This document shows positions 1 to 9,299 of a DNA stretch of 64,000 bases, in pieces. The stretch lies in NCBI RefSeq assembly GCF_000176855.2, contig NC_015138.1, positions 3,968,001 to 4,032,000 on the forward strand, given 5' to 3'. Source of the DNA: Paracidovorax avenae ATCC 19860 (GTDB lineage Bacteria > Pseudomonadota > Gammaproteobacteria > Burkholderiales > Burkholderiaceae_C). How positions within the stretch are numbered: the first letter of the stretch is position 1; each line of letters opens with the position of its first letter. The notes beneath the pieces are model-generated. The model was not told where the DNA came from and did no database searches. It worked only from the letters and a program-made list of their open reading frames with translations. The translations under genes were made by a program, and so were the position numbers.

Positions 1-126
1 ACGCACGCCGCGCGTGAAACCGTAGCCGATGGTCCAGATGCCCACGGGATCGCGGTACGCCTGGGCGCGGAAACCCTCGAACTCCTCGATCAGCGCGATG
101 CCGCGCCCGGAAGTCACCATGGTCAT
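1..126 (-). CDS. Phage lysozyme (GH24 muramidase), 3' part cut by window edge
   Basis: Only the first 42 codons are inside the window. They encode the N-terminal active-site region of a T4/lambdoid-type lysozyme: a Glu in FEGFR, followed by the YRDPVG and WTIGYGFT segments, which is the E-x8-D-x5-T pattern of glycoside hydrolase family 24. The protein would cleave peptidoglycan between N-acetylmuramic acid and N-acetylglucosamine at the end of the lytic programme. Its ATG overlaps the stop codon of the upstream holin-like gene (ATGA), so the two are translationally coupled as a lysis cassette. No signal-anchor segment is visible at the N-terminus, so export would depend on a holin. Confidence 0.85.
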   Translation of the reverse strand, partial: MTMVTSGRGIALIEEFEGFRAQAYRDPVGIWTIGYGFTRGVR

Positions 127-431
127 TTGCGTCCTCCCGGCTCCACTGCATGCCCGCGCAGGATCGCAAGCGACTCCTTGATGTCCTGGTTGCTGCGCTG
201 CAGGTCGTCCACCCGGCCCTTGATCTCGCGCAGCGATTCACGGGTGGCGTCGCGGTCCTTCTCGGCCAGCACCTCGACCTGGGCAATGCGTCCGTCCTGC
301 CGCGTCTGGTCCTCGCGGTAGGCACCATAGGCCAGCGTCACGGAGCCCACGAACACCAGGGTCTGGACGATGGTCCCGGTGTTGATGGTGGGGTCGAATC
401 TCATGAGCCTCCCGGCTGTAGTCTTGTTCAT
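123..431 (-). CDS. Small membrane protein, holin-like
   Basis: This 102-residue protein has one hydrophobic segment at about residues 20-38 (IVQTLVFVGSVTLAYGAY) followed by a charged, heptad-rich helix that probably forms a coiled coil. It sits directly upstream of the lysozyme and overlaps it, so a lysis role (holin or spanin-like) is inferred from position and topology, not from recognised homology. The chosen ATG has GGAGG eight bases upstream. A second in-frame ATG at codon 10 is also preceded by GGAGG. The longer form carries two extra basic residues, which resembles the dual-start holin/antiholin arrangement of lambda S, but this is speculative. Confidence 0.6.
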   Translation of the reverse strand: MNKTTAGRLMRFDPTINTGTIVQTLVFVGSVTLAYGAYREDQTRQDGRIAQVEVLAEKDRDATRESLREIKGRVDDLQRSNQDIKESLAILRGHAVEPGGRK

Positions 432-458
432 TGATGCATCCTCCGAAGTCTGCGGGCG

Positions 459-481
459 AAAAAAAACCTGCTGGACGCAGG
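459..481 (-). terminator. Intrinsic-terminator-like hairpin before the lysis genes
   Basis: Read on the minus strand, a short stem CCTGC/GCAGG with a five-base loop is followed by eight T residues. It lies between the DUF4376 gene and the holin-like gene, in the path of late transcription. Confidence 0.6.
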
Positions 482-503
482 CACCGAGTGGCAGCTGTCG
501 CGG

Positions 504-1127
504 TCATATCGGCCAACCGGCCTCTATGTCGTACCTAGCAGCATCAGCCCTGTTCTGCAGCGCAGCGATGGCCTCGTGGTGCTTGCGTTCTGCAGAGAAA
601 CAGGCCTGCACATGCGTGACCATGGCGGCGGCGGCGGTGTGCAGATCGCCCACCGACAGCGTGATCCAGCCACTCTCGGACTTGAAGTCCAAGGACACGA
701 GACCGGCAATTTCCGCGTTCGCAACCAACCCAGTGATGCGGTTCTGGTCCTCTATGGACGTGCCAAGCCGCTTGCCGTCTGCAAGCGTCAAGCCCCCTGC
801 TTCCGCAGCCCGGCGCCGAGCCGTTGCCGCGGCCATCAGCCGCGCCTTGTCGGCTTGGAGGGCCTGCTCGATATCGCCGGCCGACATGGACCGGACTTCA
901 TAACCCTGGACCCAGTTGCCATCCTCATCGGCCTCAGGGGCCAGCGGCACGATGAATTCGGTCAGCGGATCATGTAGAGGCTGCTCGCCTTGTCCAACCG
1001 TCCGATAGGGGCCATGCCCTTGATAACCGTCGCCGATCACGGCGATGACGCCAGCTGCCTGCTCTTCGGCCACGACGTCCTCCATGGACATGGGCCAGCG
1101 CCTGGTCTGTGTATTGATGAACTGCAT
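504..1127 (-). CDS. DUF4376-type phage tail accessory protein
   Basis: The 207-residue protein ends in a DUF4376-like domain (about residues 95-205) with the typical helical pattern around ALQADKARLMAAATARR and a SGWITLSVGDLHT core. Such proteins occur next to tail fibre genes in many betaproteobacterial prophages and are thought to help fibre assembly or decorate tail tips; the exact role is unknown. The start at MQFINTQTRRW was chosen because an AGAAAG site lies just upstream and because the ATG is one base after the stop of a short upstream frame. A longer open frame extending upstream lacks a plausible start and has poor coding character. Confidence 0.65.
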   Translation of the reverse strand: MQFINTQTRRWPMSMEDVVAEEQAAGVIAVIGDGYQGHGPYRTVGQGEQPLHDPLTEFIVPLAPEADEDGNWVQGYEVRSMSAGDIEQALQADKARLMAAATARRRAAEAGGLTLADGKRLGTSIEDQNRITGLVANAEIAGLVSLDFKSESGWITLSVGDLHTAAAAMVTHVQACFSAERKHHEAIAALQNRADAARYDIEAGWPI

Positions 1128-1128
1128 T

Positions 1129-1380
1129 TCACACTTTCTGAGTGAGCGTTGTCTGGATAGGTCGGAGGACTCCCGGGGACGATCCCGAAGCCCACCGGGG
1201 TATAGAGTGCGAGATGGTCTGCCCCGAAGTGACTGCCGCGTTGTTGCGCCATGCGAGCTTGTCGCAGCGCCACCAGGGCGCGTCACCGTCGAAGTCACCT
1301 TCAACGCCATCGGCGTATTTGCCAGCTGAATTGCTGACGGAATGCTGGTGTTGATGCCGGGATCCGAACCTGAGCCGCAC
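1129..1380 (-). pseudogene. Possible remnant of a tail-adhesin C-terminal cassette
   Basis: Between the glycine-rich gene and the DUF4376 gene lies an 83-codon frame without a clear ribosome site. Part of it (LAWRNNAAVTSGQTI) matches the pattern near the end of the preceding adhesin-like protein (YRNALAVIPGETLTI). In a different frame the same stretch ends with PPTYPDNAHSES, which resembles the usual C-terminal motif of glycine-rich phage domains. I read it as a frameshifted spare copy of an adhesin tip, not an intact gene. It could also be a real small protein or meaningless sequence. Confidence 0.3.
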
Positions 1381-1384
1381 TCGG

Positions 1385-2161
1385 TCAGGTGGGCGTGTTC
1401 ACCGGAGCGTTGGAAGGGAAAGACCTTTCGCCTCCCCAAAGGATGCGCACAATCGCCCCGGTTCCGGCCGCGTTGTCGCGAATCCAGAAGTCCAGCGTGA
1501 TCGTGAGTGTCTCGCCAGGAATCACCGCCAGCGCGTTGCGGTACCGCAGATTGCCGCCTGGCTTGGCGTAGGGAAACCCCGCAGCACTCCATTCATTGTG
1601 CAAAGTGCCCGCTCCGGCACGATAAAGGCCTTTATCGCTTCCCGTCCCTCCCGGAGAGCCTTGTGTGGAGATCAAGCCTGCTGCGCCATTCGCGCCAATC
1701 CCGTAGATGCCGACCCCGCCACCGCGGCCCTGGTATGTTTGTCCGCCGCCACCACCGCCCCCCCCACCACCCTGTCCGTCGGTACCCTTGATGAGTGAGT
1801 AGTTGCCCATTCCCTCGTCGCGCTGGTACATGCCGAGCCCGCCAGGGCCGGAGTAACCACCAGCGCCACCGCCCCCGTTGTAGACAGTATTGACGTTGCG
1901 GGCATCCCCTCCGTCGCCGCCATGGGCATTGTTGGTTCCCGATGCCCATGTCGTGTTCAGCAGATCGTTGCCGCCACGAGAAACCCGGGTCGCATAGGCC
2001 TTGTGGCTGGAGACGCCGAGCATGCACACCTCATACACGCCGGCCGGCACCACCCAGTTGAAGACGGTCTGTGAATTGGACGCCCCCGCGCTCTGGAAGA
2101 TCACCTCGCCCGGATCCGCGAGCGGCAGTGCGCCGCCCGAAAACATTTGCGGCCGGATCAT
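1385..2161 (-). CDS. Glycine-rich tail-tip adhesin-like protein
   Basis: This 258-residue protein has a short N-terminal beta-rich region (about residues 1-70), then a long glycine-rich stretch with several Gly blocks separated by short aromatic or polar loops (for example NTVYNGGGGAGGYSGPGG and a run of ten glycines), and a compact C-terminus. The layout resembles phage adhesins such as S16 gp38, where polyglycine helices pack together and the loops bind the host receptor. That parallel is by pattern only. It overlaps the tail-fibre stop codon by ATGA, so fibre and adhesin are probably made together. Likely role: receptor recognition at the fibre tip. Confidence 0.6.
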   Translation of the reverse strand: MIRPQMFSGGALPLADPGEVIFQSAGASNSQTVFNWVVPAGVYEVCMLGVSSHKAYATRVSRGGNDLLNTTWASGTNNAHGGDGGDARNVNTVYNGGGGAGGYSGPGGLGMYQRDEGMGNYSLIKGTDGQGGGGGGGGGGQTYQGRGGGVGIYGIGANGAAGLISTQGSPGGTGSDKGLYRAGAGTLHNEWSAAGFPYAKPGGNLRYRNALAVIPGETLTITLDFWIRDNAAGTGAIVRILWGGERSFPSNAPVNTPT

Positions 2162-3175
2162 GCTGCGAATCCCGTCAGTGCAGAGACGTACCAGCCCACG
2201 TTGCCCACGAAGCACTTTTCGAAGTAAAGCAGATGGCGCTTGCCGGTGACGATGGTGGGTATCGTGCCGTTGGCCCAGACGGAACCTGCTGGCAGGGTGA
2301 AGCCACCTCCGATCATGAAGCTGATCTCCAGGAGCACCGAAGCGCTGTCCGCTGGCACGTTGACGAAAGACAGGGCCACCGTCGAGCCGTTGATGCCCAG
2401 GTGGAATCGCATGCCCTTCGACAGATCCATGACGCCATCGGTGAGTTGGGACGGCTCGTTGAGCATGGCCATGCGCCGCCACGGCGATGCGGAGGCATTG
2501 CCAGGCAGGCCGGCCATTCCCCGTGCATGGACCAGCCCGTTGGAGCCAATGGCCAGTTGCGCCAGCGTTGCGGCGCCGTCAGGACCGCGAAGCACCAGCA
2601 GTTGACCATTGGAAACCCCCACGGGCGCGCCAGCCACCGGCGATCCAAAGCGGTAGAAGCCCGCATTCACCGCAGACGCAAGATCTGCGTTGCCCAGATC
2701 GGCGACTGCAGGAATGGGAATCGTGACCACACCCTTAAAACCATTGATGCTGGCCACGGGTCCCCCCGAGATGGTACCTAGCCCCTGCGCCACGGCTGAG
2801 GCATCCCGGGCCGCAGCCTGGGCTGCACCGGTAGCGGCACCTCGGGCCTCCTCGGCGGCCTGGCGCGCCGTGCTGGCGTTGTCCGCCTGGATGATTGCAG
2901 TGTCGCGCGCCGCCTCGGACGCGGCCCGCGCGGCGGCAGCATTGCCAGCCTGGGCGACCGCCGTGGCAGCGGAGGCCGCCGCTGCTGCCGCGCTCTCGCC
3001 CGCGGCCGTCGCGTTCTGGAACATGTTGGCGCCCAGGGCATTCGCCTGCGGAACGAAGGCAGCCTGCGCAGCGACGCTCGCGAACGCCTTGGCCTTGAAA
3101 ATCCGATGGCGTGTCCGTCGGCTGCGGCGCCGGCGGCATGGCGGTGATGATGGGCGGGGAAACGATGTCGGTCAT
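2158..3175 (-). pseudogene. Tail fibre / collar-like protein with a one-base frameshift
   Basis: Starting at MTDIVSPPIITAMPPAPQP, the frame runs into out-of-frame sequence after about codon 24. The continuation (KAKAFASVAAQAAFVPQANALG, then an Ala-rich helical spacer and a collagen-free receptor-binding-like C-terminus) lies in the next frame. Removing one base from the A-run at 3098-3101 (TTTT in the mRNA) restores a single 338-residue protein. The N-terminus is typical of the virion-attachment part of tail fibres in Burkholderiales prophages. The start overlaps the upstream stop (ATGA) and the end overlaps the adhesin start. The break may be a real mutation, phase-variable slippage or a sequencing error. 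Confidence 0.7.
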
Positions 3176-4086
3176 GTAAGTCCTTCCAGCTCCAGTTCGG
3201 AGTCCGAGTAGTCGTAGTAGGAAATCACGATGTCGAAGCTCTTGTAGAAGCCGTACACCGTGGTCGATTCGTATCGGGAAGAGCCGATCCAGAGGCAGGG
3301 AGTGGCGCGCACTTCGGCCAGGAAGTCGTTGAAGGCGTCCACCTCAGCGGCATCGAGCAGCAGCGAGAAGCTGGCGCGCCGGGCGAAGGCCCTCTCCACC
3401 ACCACCACGTCCCCGAAATCCGTTCGCTCCTTGCGGCTGTAGTCCTGGATGCCGACGCGCGCACCGGCCTTCACGCCCAGCGCGAAAGTCCGCACCTGGC
3501 CCAGCAGCAGCACGCCCACGGCCAGGGCGGACGTGCCATCGAGATCGATCAGCACGTCCGCCCCGGGAAAGCTCGGCAGGTCCATCAGCACCGACTGGCT
3601 GGGAGCCCGGTGTTCTCCGAAATACCACTCCCACCAGTCCGGCGCGGCCGGTACCCACGACAGGTCTTCGGTGCGGTCGTACACCGTGCCGTAGGCCGGA
3701 TCGACCATGCGCACGCGCAGGCGTATCGCCCCCGTGACGTGGAGGGCCGCCATCGACGTGACGGCCTGCCCGGGCCGCAACCGGTACTGGATGCTGGCGG
3801 CCTGCGCAGTCTGCGAACTCACGGACCGGTCGAAGGCCTTCCAGCGGTTCGTCGCTCCCACCTCCACCCAGGCGCCAGAGGGGTCCACCGCAGGGTCCTT
3901 GCCCACGTTGCCGTCCTGCGTGCTCTGGTACACCTTGTGCACGGTGGCCTGGACGACGCGCGCGCCCTTGGCATAGGTCGTGCCTGCCGACCAGGGCGGA
4001 TGGTCGGACTCCGGCACGTTGCTGCCTACCAGCATGGCCGGCGTGACCACCAGGGGCCGCACCACGGTCAATGTCTGCTTGCTCAT
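3172..4086 (-). CDS. Phage tail protein with carbohydrate-binding-like N-terminus
   Basis: The 304-residue product (from MSKQTLTVV) has near its N-terminus a segment PPWSAGTTYAKGARVV followed by HKVYQSTQDGNVGKDP. This is the pattern of a small chitin-binding-like (CBM5/12-type) module, commonly found in phage tail-tip proteins. The rest is beta-rich with a FGDVVVVERAFARRASFSL segment and no recognised catalytic motif. It lies immediately after the tape-measure gene (ATGA overlap), where distal tail or hub proteins are normally encoded. A tail-tip structural role is inferred from position. The lambda M, L, K, I and J genes expected here are not present. Confidence 0.6.
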   Translation of the reverse strand: MSKQTLTVVRPLVVTPAMLVGSNVPESDHPPWSAGTTYAKGARVVQATVHKVYQSTQDGNVGKDPAVDPSGAWVEVGATNRWKAFDRSVSSQTAQAASIQYRLRPGQAVTSMAALHVTGAIRLRVRMVDPAYGTVYDRTEDLSWVPAAPDWWEWYFGEHRAPSQSVLMDLPSFPGADVLIDLDGTSALAVGVLLLGQVRTFALGVKAGARVGIQDYSRKERTDFGDVVVVERAFARRASFSLLLDAAEVDAFNDFLAEVRATPCLWIGSSRYESTTVYGFYKSFDIVISYYDYSDSELELEGLT

Positions 4087-7000
4087 GCGATTTCCTCCTG
4101 TCTCTGCTGCGGCATGCCGTCTCCGTCCCACCGCTCCAGCACCTTCGCCACGCGGGCGTTGAGGCGCGCCGTCTCTCCCGCCTGCTGGCGGCTGTCCTCG
4201 CGCAGGGCCTGCATTTCGGCGAGCAGCGCGGAGGCACCGCTTTGCTCACTGCGATCGATGGAGGCCATTAACGCCCGGTTGTCGGCGGCCGGGATGATCC
4301 GCTCGCCCTTGTGCACGATGGCGGGGGTGTCGTGCGGGACATAGTTCGTCCCCTGGTCGAAGGCCGGGAAACCCACCGACGCGGCAGCCTTCACCCAGTC
4401 CGACACCCAGTAGCCGCTCAGGATCGAGAGGTCGTCCAGCGTTCCCCCTGCCCCCTTGATCGCCTTGAGCAGCCCGACCAGGTCGCCGGTTCCGTCGAAC
4501 GAGTGGTACAGCGGGGACAGCTTGTCGAGCCGCGCGATCAGCGCCTGGTCGATGACCGGCTCGTATCCGATGCCTGCCGTCCCCAGGTATGTGAGGCGCC
4601 GGTACCTGGCCTGTGCGGCCGCGGCACCGCCGTCGCTCGCATGGCCTCCGCTGGTGCCGCCCCACACGGCTCCGCCGCTGCCCGAACCGGAGGCAGGAGC
4701 AGGGGAAGCAGAGCCGTCGCCCTCGCCCTTGCCCAGCAGGGAACGCAACTTGTCGATCGCTGCGGCAACGCTCAACGTTGCATCAAAGGTTCCGTTCGCG
4801 ATGTCGATCTGCCGGCGCCAGTAATCCAGCATTTCCTGCTGCGCCTTGAGTTGCCGGTTGATCGCATCGGTCTGCGCATCGAGGGCTTCGGACTGGCCCT
4901 TGAGCGCCGCGAGCTGTTGCTCGGCGACGCTCTTCTGCCCGCCGCTGATGGCCTCCAGTTGGGACAGCGTGCCGGCCAAACCCAGCCGGTCGCGGTCCAG
5001 CTCGAACTGCGTGGCGTAGTTGCCCGGCTCCAGGCCGCTGCGCGCCGCACCGATGGCCTCCTGCAGCAATGCCTGGTCAGGCAGATAACCCGTGGAACGG
5101 GCCGTCGCCAGCGACTGCTCCACGAAGGCCCATCCACGCGCCGCCTGCATGGTGGCGGTGGTGCCCACCTGCCCATACAACTCGCGGGCATTGCTGCGCA
5201 CGAGTTCGAATACACCATTGACGAGCGACAGCGACTCCTGCGCCAGTTCGCGCTGGGTGTCGATGGCCTTGCGCCGGGCGTCGATGGACTCCAGTTGCGC
5301 ATTGAGGCGCTCGCTCTCCAGCGTGGCGGCGTTCTGCAGGCGACCATAGGCGTCCTCGCGATCCTGCTTGCGTTTGGCCTCGGCCTCCGCGGCCGCGGAA
5401 GCGGCATCCTCCAGCTCCCAGATACGGTTGACCAGCTTTGCCAGTTCCGGATCGAGCTTCCATAGCGCGTCATATTCCTGCTTGCGGCGCATGTCCAGCG
5501 CCTCCCGGTTCTTGCCCTCGGCGACCAGCAGGCGCTGCTCGAGATCCCAGCGCTTGTCCGAGATGGCTTGCTGCTTGCGTGCGACCTCCTCGGAAGACAC
5601 CGCAACCGCATCGAAGGCCCCCGCGAGCTGCAACAGCACTGCATAGGCCTTCCGTCCTGCCTCGGTATTGAGATCCTGGGCCTCCACCAGCCTGCGGTAC
5701 TGCTTGCGCGCATCCGACGCATCGATGTCGGGAAGCTGGATTCCCGCAGCCGACAGCTGTTTCTCGATCTGCTTGCGGGCCGCCTCGCGCTGCTCTCCGC
5801 TGTCATAGAACTTCTGGTAGTAGGTCGCGGCACTGGACCCCAGCGCCTCCACGCCACCCGCCACCTTCATCAGTGCTGCGAACGCCTCGTCGCTGATGCC
5901 CGCGAAACCGACCAGCGTGCTCGACATCGTCTGGAAAACCGATTCGATTTTGCCGATCTGCGCCACGGCAGCCTGGAGCCCCTCCATGTTCACCTCAGCG
6001 CCGAGGTCGTTCAGGATCTGGTCTGCCCAGCTCGGCAGGTCCATGTCGAGCAGCACCTGGCGCGTATCCTTCGCCACCGCTGCAAGGTATTGCTTGTACC
6101 CCTCCGGCCCATCAGCGAATTCGCGTGCAGCCCATTTGCTCTGCCGGTTGTCCTCCCAGTTCACGAGATTCTTGCCGTCGCGCGAGATGCGCAGCGTGCC
6201 CCAGGCACCGTCCTTGGACGAGTCGTCGGCAAAGCCCGTGGCTATCTCGTACTTGCCATTGCGACCGAAGGCCTTGCCGAATCCATCGAGCAGGTCCACC
6301 ACGCCCTTGGCGACGGACGAAACGGCCTTGTCGGTTTCGGCCGAATACATCATCCCCAGGTTCACCCCGAACGCATGGTCCTCCACGCTGCGCTCGAACC
6401 CCTTGTCAGCGCTGTACTGCACGGTGGATCCCTGGTGCAGGGTGCCGCTGTCGTCCAGGCTGCTGATGATCGCCACCAGTGCCCCTATACCCAGAGCGAT
6501 AGGCCCCAGTGCGCCGATGATCGTGCCGATACCTCCAAGGATATTGCCGGCACCCATAGCGATACCTGCCGCGTCCATCGCACCGAGGAAGCCCGCCTCG
6601 CCAAAAAGAGCCGATACCCCTGCGTTCATCCCCATGCCAAACGCGCCACCACCCAGCTGGAGCAAGCCGCCCGCGTTGCCAAGCAATGAAAAGCCTCCGC
6701 CGCCACCGCCGCCGTCGCCGGTCAGCGCACTCGCTATTGCCCCTGACACCGGCTTTCACGATCGCGCTGATCACAGGCCTCAACACCAATGTGTTGAACA
6801 TGTTCTTCAACGCATCCCTCAGGTGCCGGCCGAAGTCCTTCCCGCTCTCCAAGCCCTTGAACAGGGCGTCGGTCAGCGACTGCTGGATCTGATCCGCCGT
6901 CTTCGCCCAATCGTCGCGCACGACCTTGGCCACGGCCGCCTCGGTTTCCTTGCGCTGGGCCTTCTCCAGGGTTTCGCGCACCTTCGCCTTGTCCGGATCA

Positions 7001-8826
7001 CTGCTTCGCTCGACCTCGGCCAGCTTCTCCGCATACTTTGCCTCGATCTGGCGCTGCGCGACGATCTTGGCCCGCTCCACCGCCGTCAACGACGCCAGGC
7101 TGGCTTCCTGCTCGGCTGCGGCGACGCTGGCTTCGGCCGAACGGAGCATGTCGTCGGCCTGCTTCTGGAGCACGTTGTGCTCCGCGACGCGAGTCTGGTT
7201 GATCTTCCGTTCCTGGGCTGCGGCCTGCTCGCGCAGCTTGTCCACGTAGACGGGCTCATAGCTGGAGTCGCTGCCGGATTCCAGTTCCGTGATCTTGGCT
7301 TTGATGAGCGAAAGCCGGTATTCCTCGATCTCGACCTTTCCCTTGCCCCACAGCGCATTGGAGGCTTCCAGTTCGGACGCCTGCTGCTCGATCGCCTTGG
7401 CGGTTCTGCCTGCCTCGTCGATGAGCGCGGCGTAGGCGCGGCGGGCCTTCTCGAGTTCCTCGTTGCGCTCTTTGCCGGCACTGCCGCCAGCGGTGTCAGC
7501 GCTCATGGTGAGTCCGGGTGCTGCCGTATTGCTTCCGGCAGCCATGTTCCGGCCTGCGACCGCGCAGTTGTCGGCCGTTTTGCCGACGCAGCAGCCGCGC
7601 TCCGTCCTGGCTACGGCCACCGGCGATGGCCCATGCGGGGAAGAGGACGCCTTGCGCTTCTTTTCCTCGCTGGCTCGGTCGCTGGCCTCGACCGCCTCTC
7701 TCTCTGTCCTGGCGTTTTCCGCCCGAGACTCGGCAGCCCGCCTTTCCCTGCGTTGCTGCTCCTGCAGGAGAGCCAGCTGGTCCTGCAAGTCTCTGGTCGC
7801 CTTGCCATCCTGGATGCCGATGGACTGGTTGCGCTGCTGCCGCTGCTCGATCTGCGCCTGCACCCCGGCGATCTGCTCGGAAATCGAAGCGGGTCGGCCG
7901 ATACCCAATATCTGGTCCCAGACACCCTTGGCGGTCGAACCAAGGCCGCGCCATGCGCGCTCCAGGTAGCCCAGGCGGTCGTGCATCGTGTCGGCCACTC
8001 CTGCCATGGCCCGCTCGTATGCACCTTGCGCCAGGGCGGCAGCCTCCGACGCTCGACCCTGCTCCTGCAGCGCCTTGATCTGGTCGTACACCGCGGCAGT
8101 GAGGTAGTTGTGGCGCTCATTGAGCCTGCGCGAAGCCTCCACCGGCTTTTCGCCCAGCTCGACGTAGGCCTTCACGGTATCCGCCACCGCCACGCCGACG
8201 TCGCGCTCCATGCGCAGCGCCGTCTCGGTGAAGCGCTGCAGATCCTCCGCTGCCACCTGCCCCGACTCGCCGAGCAGCGCGATCACTCGCGCGGCCTCGT
8301 GCTGGGTACCCACGGTCTGCGAGACGGCACTGGCGGCATCCTGCATTTGCGAAACCGTAAGACCCGCGGCGTTCCCCGACAAGGCGATTGCGCGCGCATA
8401 GGCATCCGCTTCCTGCTTCCCTTGCTGGTAGGCCACCGTCAAAACGACTGCCGTGGCAGCGGCCGCAGTGAATGGATTCACCATCGTCGCGACGGCTTCC
8501 CCCACGGCCGCCGCTGCCGGAGCGATGCCGCCAAAAGCTTCCGCCAGCTTCACGGCCTGCTCCGAAAGCAACGCGATCGGCTCCTGTCCCGCGATCAGGC
8601 CGGCAGCCATGGCGGCCAGTTGCACGGGCAGGACCTGCATGGCCGCCGAAGCCTGGGCCACCGATGCCCCATAGGTTTCCATCGCCGCGCCGCCGCCACG
8701 CAGCGCTTGCTCCGATTGAAGCAGGCGTTCAATCATGCGGCGGACTCCGGCCTCCATGCTGGCCAGGGCCCGCAGCGCCTGCTCTGCATCCTGTTGAAGT
8801 GTGCCCTGCACTGTGTTGTCGGACAT
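4083..8826 (-). pseudogene. Tail length tape measure protein, split by a one-base frameshift
   Basis: Two overlapping frames together encode a lambda-H-type tape measure of about 1,580 residues. The N-terminal part has the Ala-rich, coiled-coil character and the TMP_2-like region (about residues 40-260). The lambda-type C-terminal domain spans the junction (DALKNMFNTLVLRPVISAIV, then SGAIASALTG in the other frame). Deleting one base near 6753 (an extra G between AAA and CCGG on the coding strand) joins them as IVKPVSGAIAS, the usual family sequence. The protein would set tail length and be chaperoned by the G/GT-like proteins upstream. As written, translation would end in unrelated Arg-rich residues and stop at 6406. 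The junction is not a known slippery site. Confidence 0.85.
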
Positions 8827-8841
8827 AGCTCCTGCCCATGT

Positions 8842-8875
8842 AAAAAAAGACCGCGCGGCATGCAGCCGGGCGGCC
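8842..8875 (-). terminator. Intrinsic-terminator-like hairpin before the tape measure gene
   Basis: On the minus strand a GC-rich stem (GGCCGCCCGGC with GCCGCGCGGTC) around a five-base loop is followed by seven T residues. It lies between the chaperone genes and the tape-measure gene. Confidence 0.7.
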
Positions 8876-8955
8876 TGGAAAATGAAAGTCCGCCAGAGGC
8901 GGGCCCCGTACGGTGCCGGGTGGCGGCGGACAGCCGCGCATGCGGGCGCAGCAAT

Positions 8956-9282
8956 TCATGCCGCCCCGCCGATGCGCGCCCGCTCCCTCTCCGCCCTCTC
9001 GGCGAAGACCGTGAGCGCCTCGGACTCGATCACCTGGATGTCGCGAAAGCGCTCTTCATATGTGTCGGGATCCAGGCCGGCGCGGTCCAGCTCATGGAAC
9101 AGCACGCCGTAATCCAGTGCGACGGCACCGGCCATGCCCACGCGCCACTGGTTGCAGATGCGCGACCACAGTACATAGACGGGCCAGTTCTCCGGCCACA
9201 CTTCGGTAGCCGTATCGTCGTAATCGCGGCGCTCCAGCCCCCACGCGGCCAGTTCGGCGTCGCCGGCCTGGGGCTCGTACAT
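8956..9282 (-). CDS. DUF1799 tail chaperone extension (lambda T analogue)
   Basis: The 108-residue protein (MYEPQAGDAELAAWG onwards) matches the DUF1799 pattern seen after tail-assembly chaperone genes, with a WPENWPVYVLW core. It is probably not made alone. The open frame extends upstream of this ATG to the end of the preceding gene, where a GGGAAAC heptamer would shift ribosomes by -1 into this frame. This gives a 241-residue fusion equivalent to lambda gpGT. The fusion would bind the tape measure and recruit tail-tube subunits. Independent initiation at the ATG remains possible, but no good ribosome-binding site is seen. Confidence 0.75.
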   Translation of the reverse strand: MYEPQAGDAELAAWGLERRDYDDTATEVWPENWPVYVLWSRICNQWRVGMAGAVALDYGVLFHELDRAGLDPDTYEERFRDIQVIESEALTVFAERAERERARIGGAA

Positions 9283-9299
9283 GGCGCGCGCGATGCGGG

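Noticed and set aside
6748-6758. Tape measure break considered as programmed frameshifting
   Set aside because: The local sequence AAAGCCGGT has no slippery heptamer or rare-codon/stop arrangement, and programmed shifts are not known at this place in tape-measure genes.
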